64,000 nt of DNA from Streptomyces sp. NRRL F-5630 (lineage in GTDB: Bacteria > Actinomycetota > Actinomycetes > Streptomycetales > Streptomycetaceae). A program made the position numbers and the translations under genes. The stretch spans positions 1 to 64,000 of the forward strand of contig NZ_JOGO01000032.1 of assembly GCF_000719475.1 (NCBI RefSeq). The letters run 5' to 3'. This document shows positions 49,766 through 64,000 of the stretch, one piece after another. Under the pieces are notes generated by a model. It was not told the origin of the DNA. It was given only the letters and a program-made list of their open reading frames with translations, and made no database searches. Numbering within the stretch: position 1 is the stretch's first letter; each line of letters opens with the position of its first letter.

Positions 49766-52710
49766 CCCGCGCCGTCCCCCGCGCCCGGGGCCCCGGAGGC
49801 CCCGGAGGCCCCGGAGGTCCCGGCAGTACCGGAGGCCCCCGAGGCACCACCGCTCCCCGGTCCCCCGCCCCCTCGGATCTCGTCGAGGACCCCGTCCAGC
49901 TCGTCCGGCTTGACGAGGACGTCGCGCGCCTTCGAGCCCTCGCTCGGGCCGACGATGTTGCGCGTCTCCATGAGGTCCATGAGGCGCCCCGCCTTCGCGA
50001 AGCCGACGCGCAGCTTGCGCTGGAGCATCGACGTGGAGCCGAACTGGCTCGTCACGACGAGTTCGGTCGCCTGGAGCAGCAGATCGAGATCGTCGCCGAT
50101 CTCCTCGTCGATCTCCTTCTTCTGCTGCGAGCCGACCACGACGTCGTCGCGGAAGACCGGCGCCATCTGCTCCTTGCAGTGGCGCACGACGGCGGCGATC
50201 TCCTCCTCGGTGACGAAGGCGCCCTGTATGCGCGTCGCCTTGTTGTCGCCCATCGGCAGGAAGAGCCCGTCGCCCTTGCCGATGAGCTTCTCCGCGCCGG
50301 GCTGGTCGAGGATGACGCGGCTGTCGGCGAGCGAGGACGTCGCGAAGGCCAGCCGCGAGGGCACATTCGCCTTGATGAGCCCCGTGACGACGTCGACGGA
50401 GGGCCGCTGCGTCGCGAGGACCAGGTGGATGCCGGCGGCGCGCGCGAGCTGCGTGATCCGCACGATCGCGTCCTCCACGTCGCGCGGCGCGACCATCATG
50501 AGGTCGGCGAGCTCGTCCACGATCACGAGCAGGTACGGATACGGCTGGAGCTCGCGCTCACTGCCCTCGGGCGTCGTGAGCTTGCCCTCGCGGATCGCCT
50601 TGTTGAAGTCGTCGATGTGCCGGTAGCCGAAGGCGGCGAGGTCGTCGTAGCGCAGGTCCATCTCGCGCACGACCCACTGGAGCGCCTCGGCGGCCTTCTT
50701 CGGGTTGGTGATGATCGGCGTGATGAGGTGCGGGATGCCCTCGTACGCGGTCAGCTCGACGCGCTTGGGGTCGACGAGCACGAGGCGTACGTCCTCCGGC
50801 GTCGCCCGCATCATGATCGAGGTGATGAGGCAGTTGATGCACGAGGACTTGCCGGAGCCCGTCGCGCCGGCGACGAGGACGTGCGGCATCTTCGCGAGGC
50901 TGTGCATGACGTAGCCGCCCTCGACGTCCTTGCCGAAGGCGACGAGCATCGGGTCGTCGTCCTCGGCGGCGTCCGCGAGGCGCAGCACGTCGCCCAGGTT
51001 GACCATCTCGCGGTCCGTGTTCGGGATCTCGATGCCGACGGCGGACTTGCCCGGGATGGGGCTGATGATGCGTACGTCGGGGCTCGCGACGGCGTACGCG
51101 ATGTTCTTCGTGAGCGCCGTGATGCGCTCGACCTTGACGGCGGGGCCGAGCGCGACCTCGTACCGGGTCACTGTCGGGCCGCGCGTGAAGCCGGTGACGC
51201 GCGCGTCCACCTTGAACTCGCTGAAGACGTTGGTGAGCGAGGCGACGACCGCGTCGTTGGCGGCACTGCGCGCCTTGCCGGGGCCGCCGCGCTCCAGGAG
51301 GTCGAGGCTCGGCAGCGCGTAGGTGACGTCGCCGGAGAGTTGAAGCTGCTCGGCGCGCGGCGGGAGGTCGCGCGGCGCCTCGGGCGTCTTCTTCGTCAGG
51401 TCGGGTACGCCGCCGGACGCCGCCTCGCCCCCGGCCTCGCGTCCGCCGCGCGGCGTCGCGCCTGCGTCGCGCCCCGGGGCCCCGCGGGAGGCGCCCCCGC
51501 GCCCGGCATTCCGCGACGCCGCCTCCTCGTCCGACGTCGCCGCCTTCTCGCGCGGCGTCGGTACGGGCGTCGTCGACTCGCCCTCGCGCCGCCCCGTCCC
51601 CACACCGTGGGTCAGGTCGGCGACGAGCGAGGACGGCGGCAGGCCGTGCAGCACCGCGCCGTCGAGCGCGGCGGCGGCGCGCGCCGCGACGTCCACGGGG
51701 TCGAGGTCGCGGTCCTCGAAGACGCCGCTGCCGCCCTTGCGGCGGCGTTCGAGCGCCGCTTCCTCCGCGTCGACGTCGTACGGGGCGGCGGCGCGACGTC
51801 GCGACGGCGCCCGCCGCCGCCTCGCGTGCGCGAGTTCCTCCGCGTCGTCCTCCCGCGCGTCGTGTGCCGCGAACTCCACCTCGGCCGCCGGGTCCTCGCT
51901 GAAGACCCCGAGCCGTACCCCGAGCCGCCGCAGCCGCTGCGGGATCGCGTTCACGGGCGTCGCGGTCACGACGAGGAGCCCGAAGACGGTGAGCAGGAGC
52001 AGCAGCGGTACGGCGAGGACCTCGCTCATCGTGAAGATGAGCGGGCTGGCGGCGGCCCAGCCGATGAGCCCGCCCGCGTCCTGGAGCGCCTCGATACCCG
52101 CGTCCCTGCTGGGCGCGCCGCAGGCGATGTGCACCTGCCCGAGGACGCCGACGACGAGCGCGGAGAGGCCGATGACGATGCGTCCGTTCGCCTCGGGCTG
52201 CTCGGGATGGCGGATGAGGCGCACCGCGATGACGCCGAGCAGTATCGGCACGAGCAGGTCGAGGCGGCCGAAGGCGCCGGTGACGAGCAGTTCGACGAGT
52301 TCGCCGACGGGGCCGTCGAGGCGGGACCAGGTGCCCGCGGCGACGACGAGGGCGAGGCCGAGGAGGAGCAGCGCGAGCCCGTCCTTGCGGTGGGCGGGGT
52401 CGAGGCCCTTGGCGCCGCGCCCCACGCCGCGCAGCATCGCCCCGATGCCGTGCGCGAGGCCCAGCCACACGGCCCTGACGAGCCGGTAGATGCCGTTGGT
52501 GGGACTGGGGGCCGGTCTGGCGGGCGCCTTCTTGACCGCGGCCTTCTTCGCCGGTGCCTTGGCCGCGCCCTTCTTCGCGGGCGTCCTCTTCGCGGGAGCC
52601 GCCGCGGCCGACTTCTTCGCGGGGCCTCTCGCCCCGCCCCCTCCACCGGCACGCGGTCGCGCGGGACCCGCCGCGCTCGGAGAGCCCTTGCCGGAGGAAC
52701 GAGAAGCCAT
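49759..52710 (-). CDS. ftsK: FtsK/SpoIIIE DNA translocase
   Basis: 983 residues. FtsK moves chromosome arms at septation, notably in sporulating aerial hyphae. It has an N-terminal Lys/Ala/Pro-rich basic region (1-70), four membrane helices (about 100-265), a charged linker (about 270-480), an alpha/beta motor with Walker A GATGSGKSSCINCL (about 612-625) and LVIVDELADLMM, and a C-terminal gamma winged helix (RKLRVGFAKAGRLMDLMETR, about 897-916) for KOPS-like sites. The last about 40 residues are a Gly/Ala/Ser repeat tail from a 9-bp DNA repeat (49789-49840), extending beyond the usual C-terminus. Confidence 0.95.
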   Translation of the reverse strand: MASRSSGKGSPSAAGPARPRAGGGGGARGPAKKSAAAAPAKRTPAKKGAAKAPAKKAAVKKAPARPAPSPTNGIYRLVRAVWLGLAHGIGAMLRGVGRGAKGLDPAHRKDGLALLLLGLALVVAAGTWSRLDGPVGELVELLVTGAFGRLDLLVPILLGVIAVRLIRHPEQPEANGRIVIGLSALVVGVLGQVHIACGAPSRDAGIEALQDAGGLIGWAAASPLIFTMSEVLAVPLLLLLTVFGLLVVTATPVNAIPQRLRRLGVRLGVFSEDPAAEVEFAAHDAREDDAEELAHARRRRAPSRRRAAAPYDVDAEEAALERRRKGGSGVFEDRDLDPVDVAARAAAALDGAVLHGLPPSSLVADLTHGVGTGRREGESTTPVPTPREKAATSDEEAASRNAGRGGASRGAPGRDAGATPRGGREAGGEAASGGVPDLTKKTPEAPRDLPPRAEQLQLSGDVTYALPSLDLLERGGPGKARSAANDAVVASLTNVFSEFKVDARVTGFTRGPTVTRYEVALGPAVKVERITALTKNIAYAVASPDVRIISPIPGKSAVGIEIPNTDREMVNLGDVLRLADAAEDDDPMLVAFGKDVEGGYVMHSLAKMPHVLVAGATGSGKSSCINCLITSIMMRATPEDVRLVLVDPKRVELTAYEGIPHLITPIITNPKKAAEALQWVVREMDLRYDDLAAFGYRHIDDFNKAIREGKLTTPEGSERELQPYPYLLVIVDELADLMMVAPRDVEDAIVRITQLARAAGIHLVLATQRPSVDVVTGLIKANVPSRLAFATSSLADSRVILDQPGAEKLIGKGDGLFLPMGDNKATRIQGAFVTEEEIAAVVRHCKEQMAPVFRDDVVVGSQQKKEIDEEIGDDLDLLLQATELVVTSQFGSTSMLQRKLRVGFAKAGRLMDLMETRNIVGPSEGSKARDVLVKPDELDGVLDEIRGGGGPGSGGASGASGTAGTSGASGASGAPGAGDGAGG
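49789..49840 (-). repeat. 9-bp coding repeat in the ftsK tail
   Basis: GGCCCCGGA-type units are repeated about five times, with drift, on the plus strand. On the minus strand they encode the Gly-Ala-Ser tail following the FtsK gamma domain. Confidence 0.8.
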
Positions 52711-52959
52711 GTGCTGAGGTTACCGGGCACGACCACGGAGGACACCTGTGACTACGGCTTCACCCGTTCGTGTCGCACCGTGGATGCACGCCGGGTTGAC
52801 GCGCCCTCACGCGGAGCGGCCGGAGACCGGTACGGAAGCCTGACCGCCCGGCAGGGGCACGCGGCACCGAGCGGACGGCGTGCGGCATTCGGAGCGGGCC
52901 GCCTGCCGCGCCCGGATCAGGAGCAACGCGCCCCCACGCCCCGCGCCATGCCTCGCGGG

Positions 52960-53670
52960 TCAGCCCTGGGCCGGGAGACTCGGCGTGCCGGAGCCGCCCG
53001 AGCCGGGTTCCAGCGCGTCGAGGGCGCGGCGCAGGCCGGTCAGCTTGCGCTCCAGGTGCGCGGCGGTGGCGACGGCTGCCGCGTCGGCGGCGTCGTCGAG
53101 CTGTTTGGAGAGCGCCTCGGCCTGCTCCTCGACCGCCGCGAGCCGCGAGGACAGTTCGGCGACGACCCCGCCGTTGGCCTTGCCGTTGCGGCGCGTCCCG
53201 CCGCCCGTGTCCTCGGCGCCCGCCCCTTCGCCCTCGCCTTCGAGCTGGAGGCGGAGGAGCGCGGCCTGGTCCTTGAGCTTGCAGTTCTTCTTGTAGAGGT
53301 CGACGAAGACCGAGACCTTCGCGCGCAGCACCCACGGGTCGAAGGGCTTGGAGATGTAGTCGACCGCGCCCGCCGCGTATCCCCGGAAGGTGTGGTGGGG
53401 ACCGTGGTTGATGGCCGTGAGGAAGATGATGGGGATGTCTCTGGTGCGCTCACGGCGCTTGATGTGCGCCGCGGTCTCGAAGCCGTCCATGCCGGGCATC
53501 TGTACGTCAAGGAGGATGACCGCGAAGTCATCCGTCAGCAGCGCCTTGAGCGCTTCCTCTCCCGACGACGCCCGGACCAAAGTCTGATCGAGCGCGGAGA
53601 GGATGGCCTCCAGCGCGAGCAGATTCTCCGGCCGGTCATCGACCAGGAGAATCTTGGCCTTCTGGACCAT
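52960..53670 (-). CDS. osaB: Response regulator OsaB (receiver plus coiled coil)
   Basis: 236 residues from ATG 53670, six bases after GGAGGG. The receiver has DD acidic residues (LLVDDRPENLLALE), phospho-Asp in VILLDVQMPGMDG (about 52), FLTAINHG and the Lys in DYISKPFDPWVL. The C-terminal about 100 residues are a Glu/Ala-rich coiled coil without a DNA-binding domain. By position and architecture it is OsaB, which with hybrid kinase OsaA is needed for adaptation to osmotic stress in S. coelicolor. TACGAT (minus strand, 53758-53753) may be the -10 of its own promoter. Confidence 0.8.
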   Translation of the reverse strand: MVQKAKILLVDDRPENLLALEAILSALDQTLVRASSGEEALKALLTDDFAVILLDVQMPGMDGFETAAHIKRRERTRDIPIIFLTAINHGPHHTFRGYAAGAVDYISKPFDPWVLRAKVSVFVDLYKKNCKLKDQAALLRLQLEGEGEGAGAEDTGGGTRRNGKANGGVVAELSSRLAAVEEQAEALSKQLDDAADAAAVATAAHLERKLTGLRRALDALEPGSGGSGTPSLPAQG

Positions 53671-54030
53671 GGCCCGCCCTCCTCGCTCCGGCATTCCGTG
53701 GGGTTCCGCCCCGGTAGACGGCTCTGTGGCGCCGCCCGTTCCTGTGCCGGTCATCGTAGCCGCACCCCACTTGTCGCCACACCCAGTCACCGTCAAGTCA
53801 CGCTGTACGAGGTGAGAACGCCCGGACCCAGGGGAAAGTTCCCCGCATCCCCCCGGTCACACCTGCTCCGGGGCCGCTCCGTGCGCCGCCTGACGCTCCG
53901 GCTTCGCCGAGGCAGGCGCCCCGGCGTCGCACGTCACCGGCCGGGCGCCCGAGCCGCCGTGCCCCCGGCGCACGACCGGGGGCACGGCGGGGCGCACGGC
54001 AGCACTTCCACCGGCGCATCGCCAGGGCGA
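53671..54030. other. osaA-osaB intergenic region
   Basis: 360 bases between osaA and osaB (both leftward). It contains a -10-like TACGAT for osaB (53753-53758 on the complement). About 45 bases further upstream lies a TTGACG flanked by GTGACT-type repeats. No ORF or clear terminator is visible. Confidence 0.45.
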
Positions 54031-59940
<5,910 letters not shown>

Positions 59941-60195
59941 CGTGGTCCCTCCCGTGTGCTTCGACCTCGTGCTCGTGCCGGACCGCGCGGCGGCGCGGCC
60001 CGTCCATTCCTTAAGGCTCCCCCAAGTGTTTCACCCCGCCCCCCGCAGGCCATAACAGTTCGGCAGCTTCGGGCCCCCGGCGACACTCTTCGGGGCGGAA
60101 ACACAGCGAACCGGCATCCACCGGCCCCCGGGTGGTAAGTAACCTGGGCCTGAGCTGTCCCTCTCGCCGGTCCATCGGTCCAGCAGGAGGGCACG

Positions 60196-63048
60196 GTGGC
60201 ACGAACCTGCCGCGCGGCACAACGGCAACCGCGCGGCACGACGGCAACAAAGGGGCGGCCGAGGATGGGACTGGGTTACGCCGGGGAAGACACCCCGGAC
60301 TCTCGCCCCGGGGCGAACGACGCCCTCGCGCAGCGGGAGGCCGAGCACGGGGCGAGAGCCGCGGCCCCCCATGTCGCGGAGCCCCGCGCCACCACAGAGA
60401 ACGCCGACTTCGTGACAGGGAGTGCTGTGACCGCTCGGGCGTCCGCCACCTTCGCCCCCGAGGGACGCTCCGTCGCGACGGCCCGCGCCTTCGTCCGCGA
60501 CACCCTCCAGGGCTGGGGCTTCACCGACCTCGTCGACGACGCGACGGTCCTCACCAGCGAGCTGGTCACCAACGCCGTCGTGCACGCGGGGACGAACGCC
60601 GAGGTGCTGTGCCTGCGCGAGGAGGACGGGGTACGCGTCGAGGTCGCCGACCGCTACCCGGACCGCGAGGTCCCGCTGCACGCCTCCCCGCACGTGCTCA
60701 CCGACCCCGAGCGCGAGGGCGGGCGCGGCCTTCAGCTGTGCGCGGCGCTCGCCGCCCGCTGGGGCGTCGAGTACTCCTCGACCCACAAGACGGTCTGGTT
60801 CCGCCTCGACCTCCCCGGCCGCCCGGTCGGCACCAGCAGCGCGGGCCCGCTCCTGCCCGACGAGCTCCTCCCGCTCGCCGGGGGCCACGTCCACGTCGCC
60901 GTCGTCCAGCTCGACGCCGAGGAGACCATCTCCGCGTGGAACGAGGACGCGGAGGAGATGTTCGGCTACCCCGCCGCGCAGGTCCTCGGCACACCCCTCA
61001 CCGACCTCGCCGCCTGGCCGCACACCCCGGGCACCGGCACGGGCGTCGCCGAGGCGCTGCGCCTGTCGCGCTGGGAGGGCAGCTACGGGCTCCGCTCCGC
61101 CTCGGGCCGCGTCGTCCCCGTCTACGCCTCGCACCTGCGCGTACGCGACGCCGAGGGCGCCCCGTCCACCGTCTGCCTCCTCGTCCACGACGCCGAGCGC
61201 GCCGTCCTCCAGGCGCCGCTGCGCCCCAGCCGCAAGGACGGCGCGGGCCGCGGCGAGGCGACGGCGCCCGACGCCTTCGAGACCTTCATCGGCACGCCGC
61301 CGCCCGAGGACCTCGACGGTCTCCTCCAGCGCACCGTGGAACGCGCGCGGGACATGCTCGAAGGCGACGCCGCCTTCCTCCTGCTCGCCACGGACGACGA
61401 GACGGAGCTGGAGGTCCGCGCCTCGACGGGCCTGCCCTCGGCGCGCCAGCGCTTCGCCCGCGTCCAGGTCGAGGCGGGTGTCGGGCGCTACGGCTCCGCG
61501 CGGATGCCGGCCGTGCACGAGGATCTGAAAGACGTACCGGGCGCGGTGCCGCTCCTGGACGGCACGGGGATGCGCTCCGTGGTGACGGTGCCGCTCAAGG
61601 TCGAGGGCCGCCTCACCGGCTCGCTCGGCGTCGCGGCCGAGGCCCGCGAGCGGTTCACCAACGAGGAGGCGCTGCGCCTCCAGTTCGCCGCCGACCGCAT
61701 CGCGCTCGCCGTCGAGTCGGCGCGCCTGGGCGAGCTGGAGAAGCTGCGCCGCGGCTCGCTCTCCTTCCTCGTCGAGGCGTCCGACCTGCTCGCGGGCACG
61801 CTCGACAGGGACCAGACGCTCGCGCTCATGGCGCAGATGACGGTGCCGAACGTCGCGACGTGGTGCGCCGTCTACACGATCGCCGACCCGGCCTCGGAGC
61901 CGTACCTCTCGTACGTGCTGCACGAGGACGAGGACCGCATCGACGGCCTCAAGGCGCTCCTGACCCGCGTCGCACCACCCGAACCGGTGACGACGCCGGG
62001 CCCGCGCGTGTGGACGGAGCCCGCCGAGGCCGCGCACCAGGCGGCGCTGCGCGACTCGATGCGCAGCCTCGACCCGAACGAGCTGACCTTCGTCGGCGCG
62101 GGCATCGGCGACACCCTGGCGACGGCGGCGGCCGTGGGCGGCGAGACGGTCGTGCTGCCCCTCGTGGCGCGCAACCGCGTCATCGGGATGCTGACCCTCG
62201 GCAAGCCGGCCGACGAGCACTTCCGGCAGGAGATCCTCGAACTCGCCGAGGACCTTTCGCGCCGTGCCGCGCTCGCCCTCGACAACGCGCGCCTCTACTC
62301 GGAGCGCAACGCGATCAGCCAGTCGCTCCAGCGCTCCCTCCTGCCGCCCGAGCCCCTTCCCGCCGTCCCGAACGTCGAGGTGGAGGTCATCTACCGCGCG
62401 GCGGGCGAGGGCAACGAGGTCGGCGGCGACTTCTACGACCTCTTCCCGATCCGCGAGGGCGTCTACGGCTTCGCGATCGGCGACGTGTGCGGCACGGGCC
62501 CGGAGGCCGCGGCCGTCACGGGCCTCGCGCGCCACGCGCTGCGCCTCCTGGCCCGCGAGAACCTGCCGGGCCCGGCGGTCCTGGAGCGCCTCAACACGGC
62601 GATCCTCGACGAGGGCCCGCGCAGCCGCTTCCTCACGCTGCTGTACGGGGAGCTGCACCCCCGCGAGGACGGCAGCGCGCTCCTCAAGGTGGTGTGCGCG
62701 GGCCACCCGCTGCCGCTGCGCCTGCACCAGGACGGCACGGTGAGCCCGGCCGCCGAGCCGCAGCCGCTGCTCGGTGTGATGGACGACCTGGAGTTGTACG
62801 AGCAGTCGGTCACCCTGGACCCGGGCGATGTCCTGCTGTGCGTCACGGACGGCATCACCGAACGCCGCGAGGGGACCCGCATGCTCGGCGACGACGGCCT
62901 CGCCGAGGTCCTCAAGGGCTGCACGGGGCTGACGGCGGGCGCGGTCGCCGCGCGCGTGATGCGCGCCGTCGCGAACTTCGCGGCGGACGCGCCGTCCGAC
63001 GACATGGCGATTCTCACGATGCGCCTGCCGGGCGTTCACCAGGACTGA
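60196..63048 (+). CDS. osaC: Multi-domain phosphatase/anti-sigma kinase OsaC
   Basis: 950 residues from GTG 60196, with AGGAGG five bases upstream. Order: RsbW-like HATPase kinase (about 85-205; N box LTSELVTNAVVHAG, G box EGGRGLQL), a PAS domain (about 235-345), two GAF domains (about 375-715) and a C-terminal PP2C/SpoIIE phosphatase (VGGDFYDLF about 742, AIGDVCGTGPEAA, VTDGITERR about 885, SDDMAIL about 934). This is the architecture of OsaC, reported in S. coelicolor to bind σB and restore its activity to basal level after osmotic stress. It is divergent from osaA across 255 bases and ends at a very strong terminator. Confidence 0.88.
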   Translation: MARTCRAAQRQPRGTTATKGRPRMGLGYAGEDTPDSRPGANDALAQREAEHGARAAAPHVAEPRATTENADFVTGSAVTARASATFAPEGRSVATARAFVRDTLQGWGFTDLVDDATVLTSELVTNAVVHAGTNAEVLCLREEDGVRVEVADRYPDREVPLHASPHVLTDPEREGGRGLQLCAALAARWGVEYSSTHKTVWFRLDLPGRPVGTSSAGPLLPDELLPLAGGHVHVAVVQLDAEETISAWNEDAEEMFGYPAAQVLGTPLTDLAAWPHTPGTGTGVAEALRLSRWEGSYGLRSASGRVVPVYASHLRVRDAEGAPSTVCLLVHDAERAVLQAPLRPSRKDGAGRGEATAPDAFETFIGTPPPEDLDGLLQRTVERARDMLEGDAAFLLLATDDETELEVRASTGLPSARQRFARVQVEAGVGRYGSARMPAVHEDLKDVPGAVPLLDGTGMRSVVTVPLKVEGRLTGSLGVAAEARERFTNEEALRLQFAADRIALAVESARLGELEKLRRGSLSFLVEASDLLAGTLDRDQTLALMAQMTVPNVATWCAVYTIADPASEPYLSYVLHEDEDRIDGLKALLTRVAPPEPVTTPGPRVWTEPAEAAHQAALRDSMRSLDPNELTFVGAGIGDTLATAAAVGGETVVLPLVARNRVIGMLTLGKPADEHFRQEILELAEDLSRRAALALDNARLYSERNAISQSLQRSLLPPEPLPAVPNVEVEVIYRAAGEGNEVGGDFYDLFPIREGVYGFAIGDVCGTGPEAAAVTGLARHALRLLARENLPGPAVLERLNTAILDEGPRSRFLTLLYGELHPREDGSALLKVVCAGHPLPLRLHQDGTVSPAAEPQPLLGVMDDLELYEQSVTLDPGDVLLCVTDGITERREGTRMLGDDGLAEVLKGCTGLTAGAVAARVMRAVANFAADAPSDDMAILTMRLPGVHQD

Positions 63049-63052
63049 CCGG

Positions 63053-63096
63053 GAATGAGAAAGGCCCCCGCCATCAGGCGGGGGCCTTTCTCATTC
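63053..63096. terminator. Strong bidirectional terminator between osaC and tRNA-Thr
   Basis: A perfect 20-bp stem (63053-63072 with 63077-63096; the inner arm includes AGAAAGGCCCCCGCC) and an ATCA loop. It starts five bases after the osaC stop and also lies just beyond the 3' end of the leftward tRNA. Confidence 0.93.
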
Positions 63097-63112
63097 TGCC
63101 GGGCTTTCGCTG

Positions 63113-63185
63113 AGCCCCAAAACGGAATCGAACCGTTGACCTTCTCCTTACCATGGAGACGCTCTGCCGACTGAGCTATTGGGGC
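63113..63185 (-). tRNA. tRNA-Thr (anticodon GGU)
   Basis: A 72-base cloverleaf plus discriminator U. It has a 7-bp acceptor stem GCCCCAA/TTGGGGC, D stem GCTC/GAGC, a 5-bp anticodon stem TCTCC/GGAGA with loop ATGGTAA (anticodon GGT), a 5-base variable loop AGGTC, and T arm AACGG-TTCGATT-CCGTT. CCA is not encoded. No integrase or attachment-site duplication is visible beside it. Confidence 0.96.
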
Positions 63186-63272
63186 CTGTCCCGCACGCGC
63201 TTCCGCGCGTGGCGACGAACGAAATCATACCCCGATCCCGCACCCGCCCCGCACCACGGGCCCCGCCCGCTC

Positions 63273-63986
63273 TCAGCTCCGCACGGGAAGGCGCACCAGG
63301 CCGCCGAGCGCGTTGCAGACCGATACGAGGCGCTGGAGTTCACGCGGGGGCAACCCGTCGCCGAGCGGTAGCGCGAGGGTCTCCGCCACGGCGTTCTCGG
63401 TGGCGGGCAGGAAGACGTCACGCCGGTATCCCGGCAGGCGGTGCAGCGGTGTCGGTACGGGAATGCGGCAGTCGATCCCCTTCGCCCGGGCCGCACGGAC
63501 GAAGGCGTCCCGGTCGGGCCGGCCGTTGCCCGGCACGCGCACCACGTAGCGCAGGTACCTGTGCCCGGCCGCGCCCCGCGGCGGCACGACGCCGCGCAGG
63601 CGCCCGTCGAGGTACCGCGCCCCTTCGGCCCGCGCCGCCGGCACAGCCCGCTCGGCACCCGCCTCATGGTGTTCCAGTACGAGCAGCCCGTGCCGCTCCC
63701 CCAGCTCTCTGACCGCCCCGAGCGACGCCGGATTCCCGAACCGGTGCCCGACGACTACCGCCGCCGTGCCCGGCCCCAGCACGCTCGCCACGTGGGCGGC
63801 ATCCAGGTTGTACGTGTACGGATCGATGTCGGCGAAGAGGGGACGCGCCCCCAGACCGAGAACGGCCTCGGCGACCTCGGGCCCGTCGAACGCGGATATG
63901 ACGACCTCGTCGCCGCTTCCGATACCTGCGGCACGCAGCAATCTCGCGGTGTCCATGTCTGGATGGTGGCCTGCCGACATGAACAC
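63273..63986 (-). CDS. Short DegT/DnrJ/EryC1/StrS aminotransferase-like protein, lacking the PLP-lysine region
   Basis: About 237 residues. The N-terminal half follows the DegT fold (GIGSGDEVVISAFDGPEVAEAVL, ARPLFADIDPYTYNLDAAHV). The C-terminal part has the late DegT stretch (IDCRIPVPTPLHRLPGYRRDVFLPATE, AVAETLALPLGDGLPP). The middle segment that normally carries the SF...KNLG active-site lysine is absent, and the usual EDAAQ is VLEHHEAG. It is therefore probably not a PLP aminotransferase. The start is uncertain: GTG 63986, ATG 63980 or ATG 63956, and the frame remains open to the window edge. Confidence 0.6.
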   Translation of the reverse strand: MFMSAGHHPDMDTARLLRAAGIGSGDEVVISAFDGPEVAEAVLGLGARPLFADIDPYTYNLDAAHVASVLGPGTAAVVVGHRFGNPASLGAVRELGERHGLLVLEHHEAGAERAVPAARAEGARYLDGRLRGVVPPRGAAGHRYLRYVVRVPGNGRPDRDAFVRAARAKGIDCRIPVPTPLHRLPGYRRDVFLPATENAVAETLALPLGDGLPPRELQRLVSVCNALGGLVRLPVRS

Positions 63987-64000
63987 GACGCGAAGTGGAG

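Noticed and set aside
60031-63039. A 1002-residue open frame on the minus strand
   Set aside because: Antisense of osaC, whose kinase, PAS, GAF and PP2C domains are unambiguous on the plus strand.
63113-63272. tRNA-Thr as a possible integration site
   Set aside because: No integrase gene, no duplicated tRNA 3' end and no change of composition on either side within the window.

Overview
The window is high-GC actinobacterial chromosome, almost certainly a Streptomyces. It has strong third-position GC, GTG/TTG starts, AGGAGG-type ribosome sites and many leaderless-looking promoters. Gene order matches the recA-hflX core region of Streptomyces: ftsK, rimO, pgsA, cinA, clgR, lhr-nei, recA-recX, gluABCD, miaB, miaA, dapF, rshA, hflX, then a siderophore cluster. 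This is ordinary core chromosome. I see no insertion sequence, prophage, integrase or CRISPR array.

Layout. 1-2.1 kb: the start of an NIS-siderophore operon (diaminobutyrate aminotransferase, then an IucA/IucC synthetase cut by the window edge). 2.4-7.6 kb: a secreted trypsin-like lipoprotein protease, the ribosome-associated GTPase HflX and an M1 metallopeptidase. 7.7-17.4 kb: RshA-type ppGpp enzyme, DapF, a membrane protein, MiaA, two small hydrophilic proteins, a LigB-like protein and MiaB. 17.4-25.6 kb: an orphan TAXI binding protein, a two-component system and the glutamate importer gluABCD. 25.9-29.5 kb: an FAD monooxygenase, then a sulfur operon (28-residue Cys leader peptide, cysteine dioxygenase, rhodanese). 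29.9-38 kb: recX/recA, the lysine/arginine exporter with its LysR regulator, an AI-2E family protein, DUF3046, AzlD/AzlC and an AraC regulator. 38.2-43.7 kb: DNA repair pair lhr-nei. 44-49.4 kb: dps, clgR, cinA, pgsA, rimO and a RodZ-like HTH protein. 49.7-63 kb: ftsK and the osmoadaptation locus osaB, osaA / osaC. The right end has tRNA-Thr(GGU) and a short DegT-like protein.

How it works together. recA has two promoter signatures: a LexA-boxed one and a mycobacterial RecA-NDp/PafBC-type one, TTGTCAGTG-N8-TANNNT. The same TTGTCAGTG-N8 motif sits directly before lhr, tying lhr-nei to the LexA-independent DNA-damage response. The cysteine dioxygenase-rhodanese operon is preceded by a short ORF with two Cys codons near its end, starting at the predicted transcription start. 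The TAXI gene has no TRAP permease beside it, lies next to a sensor kinase/regulator pair, and its upstream region is packed with CCCTGA half-sites, some at 11-bp period.

A less expected theme is that many intergenic regions and several protein tails carry short degenerate tandem repeats (6, 9, 14, 16, 18, about 22, 24, 30, 36 and about 57 bp units). Two of these regions share a GC(G/C)ACGTCAG-like core. This minisatellite expansion is the most unusual feature of this strain's copy of a conserved region.
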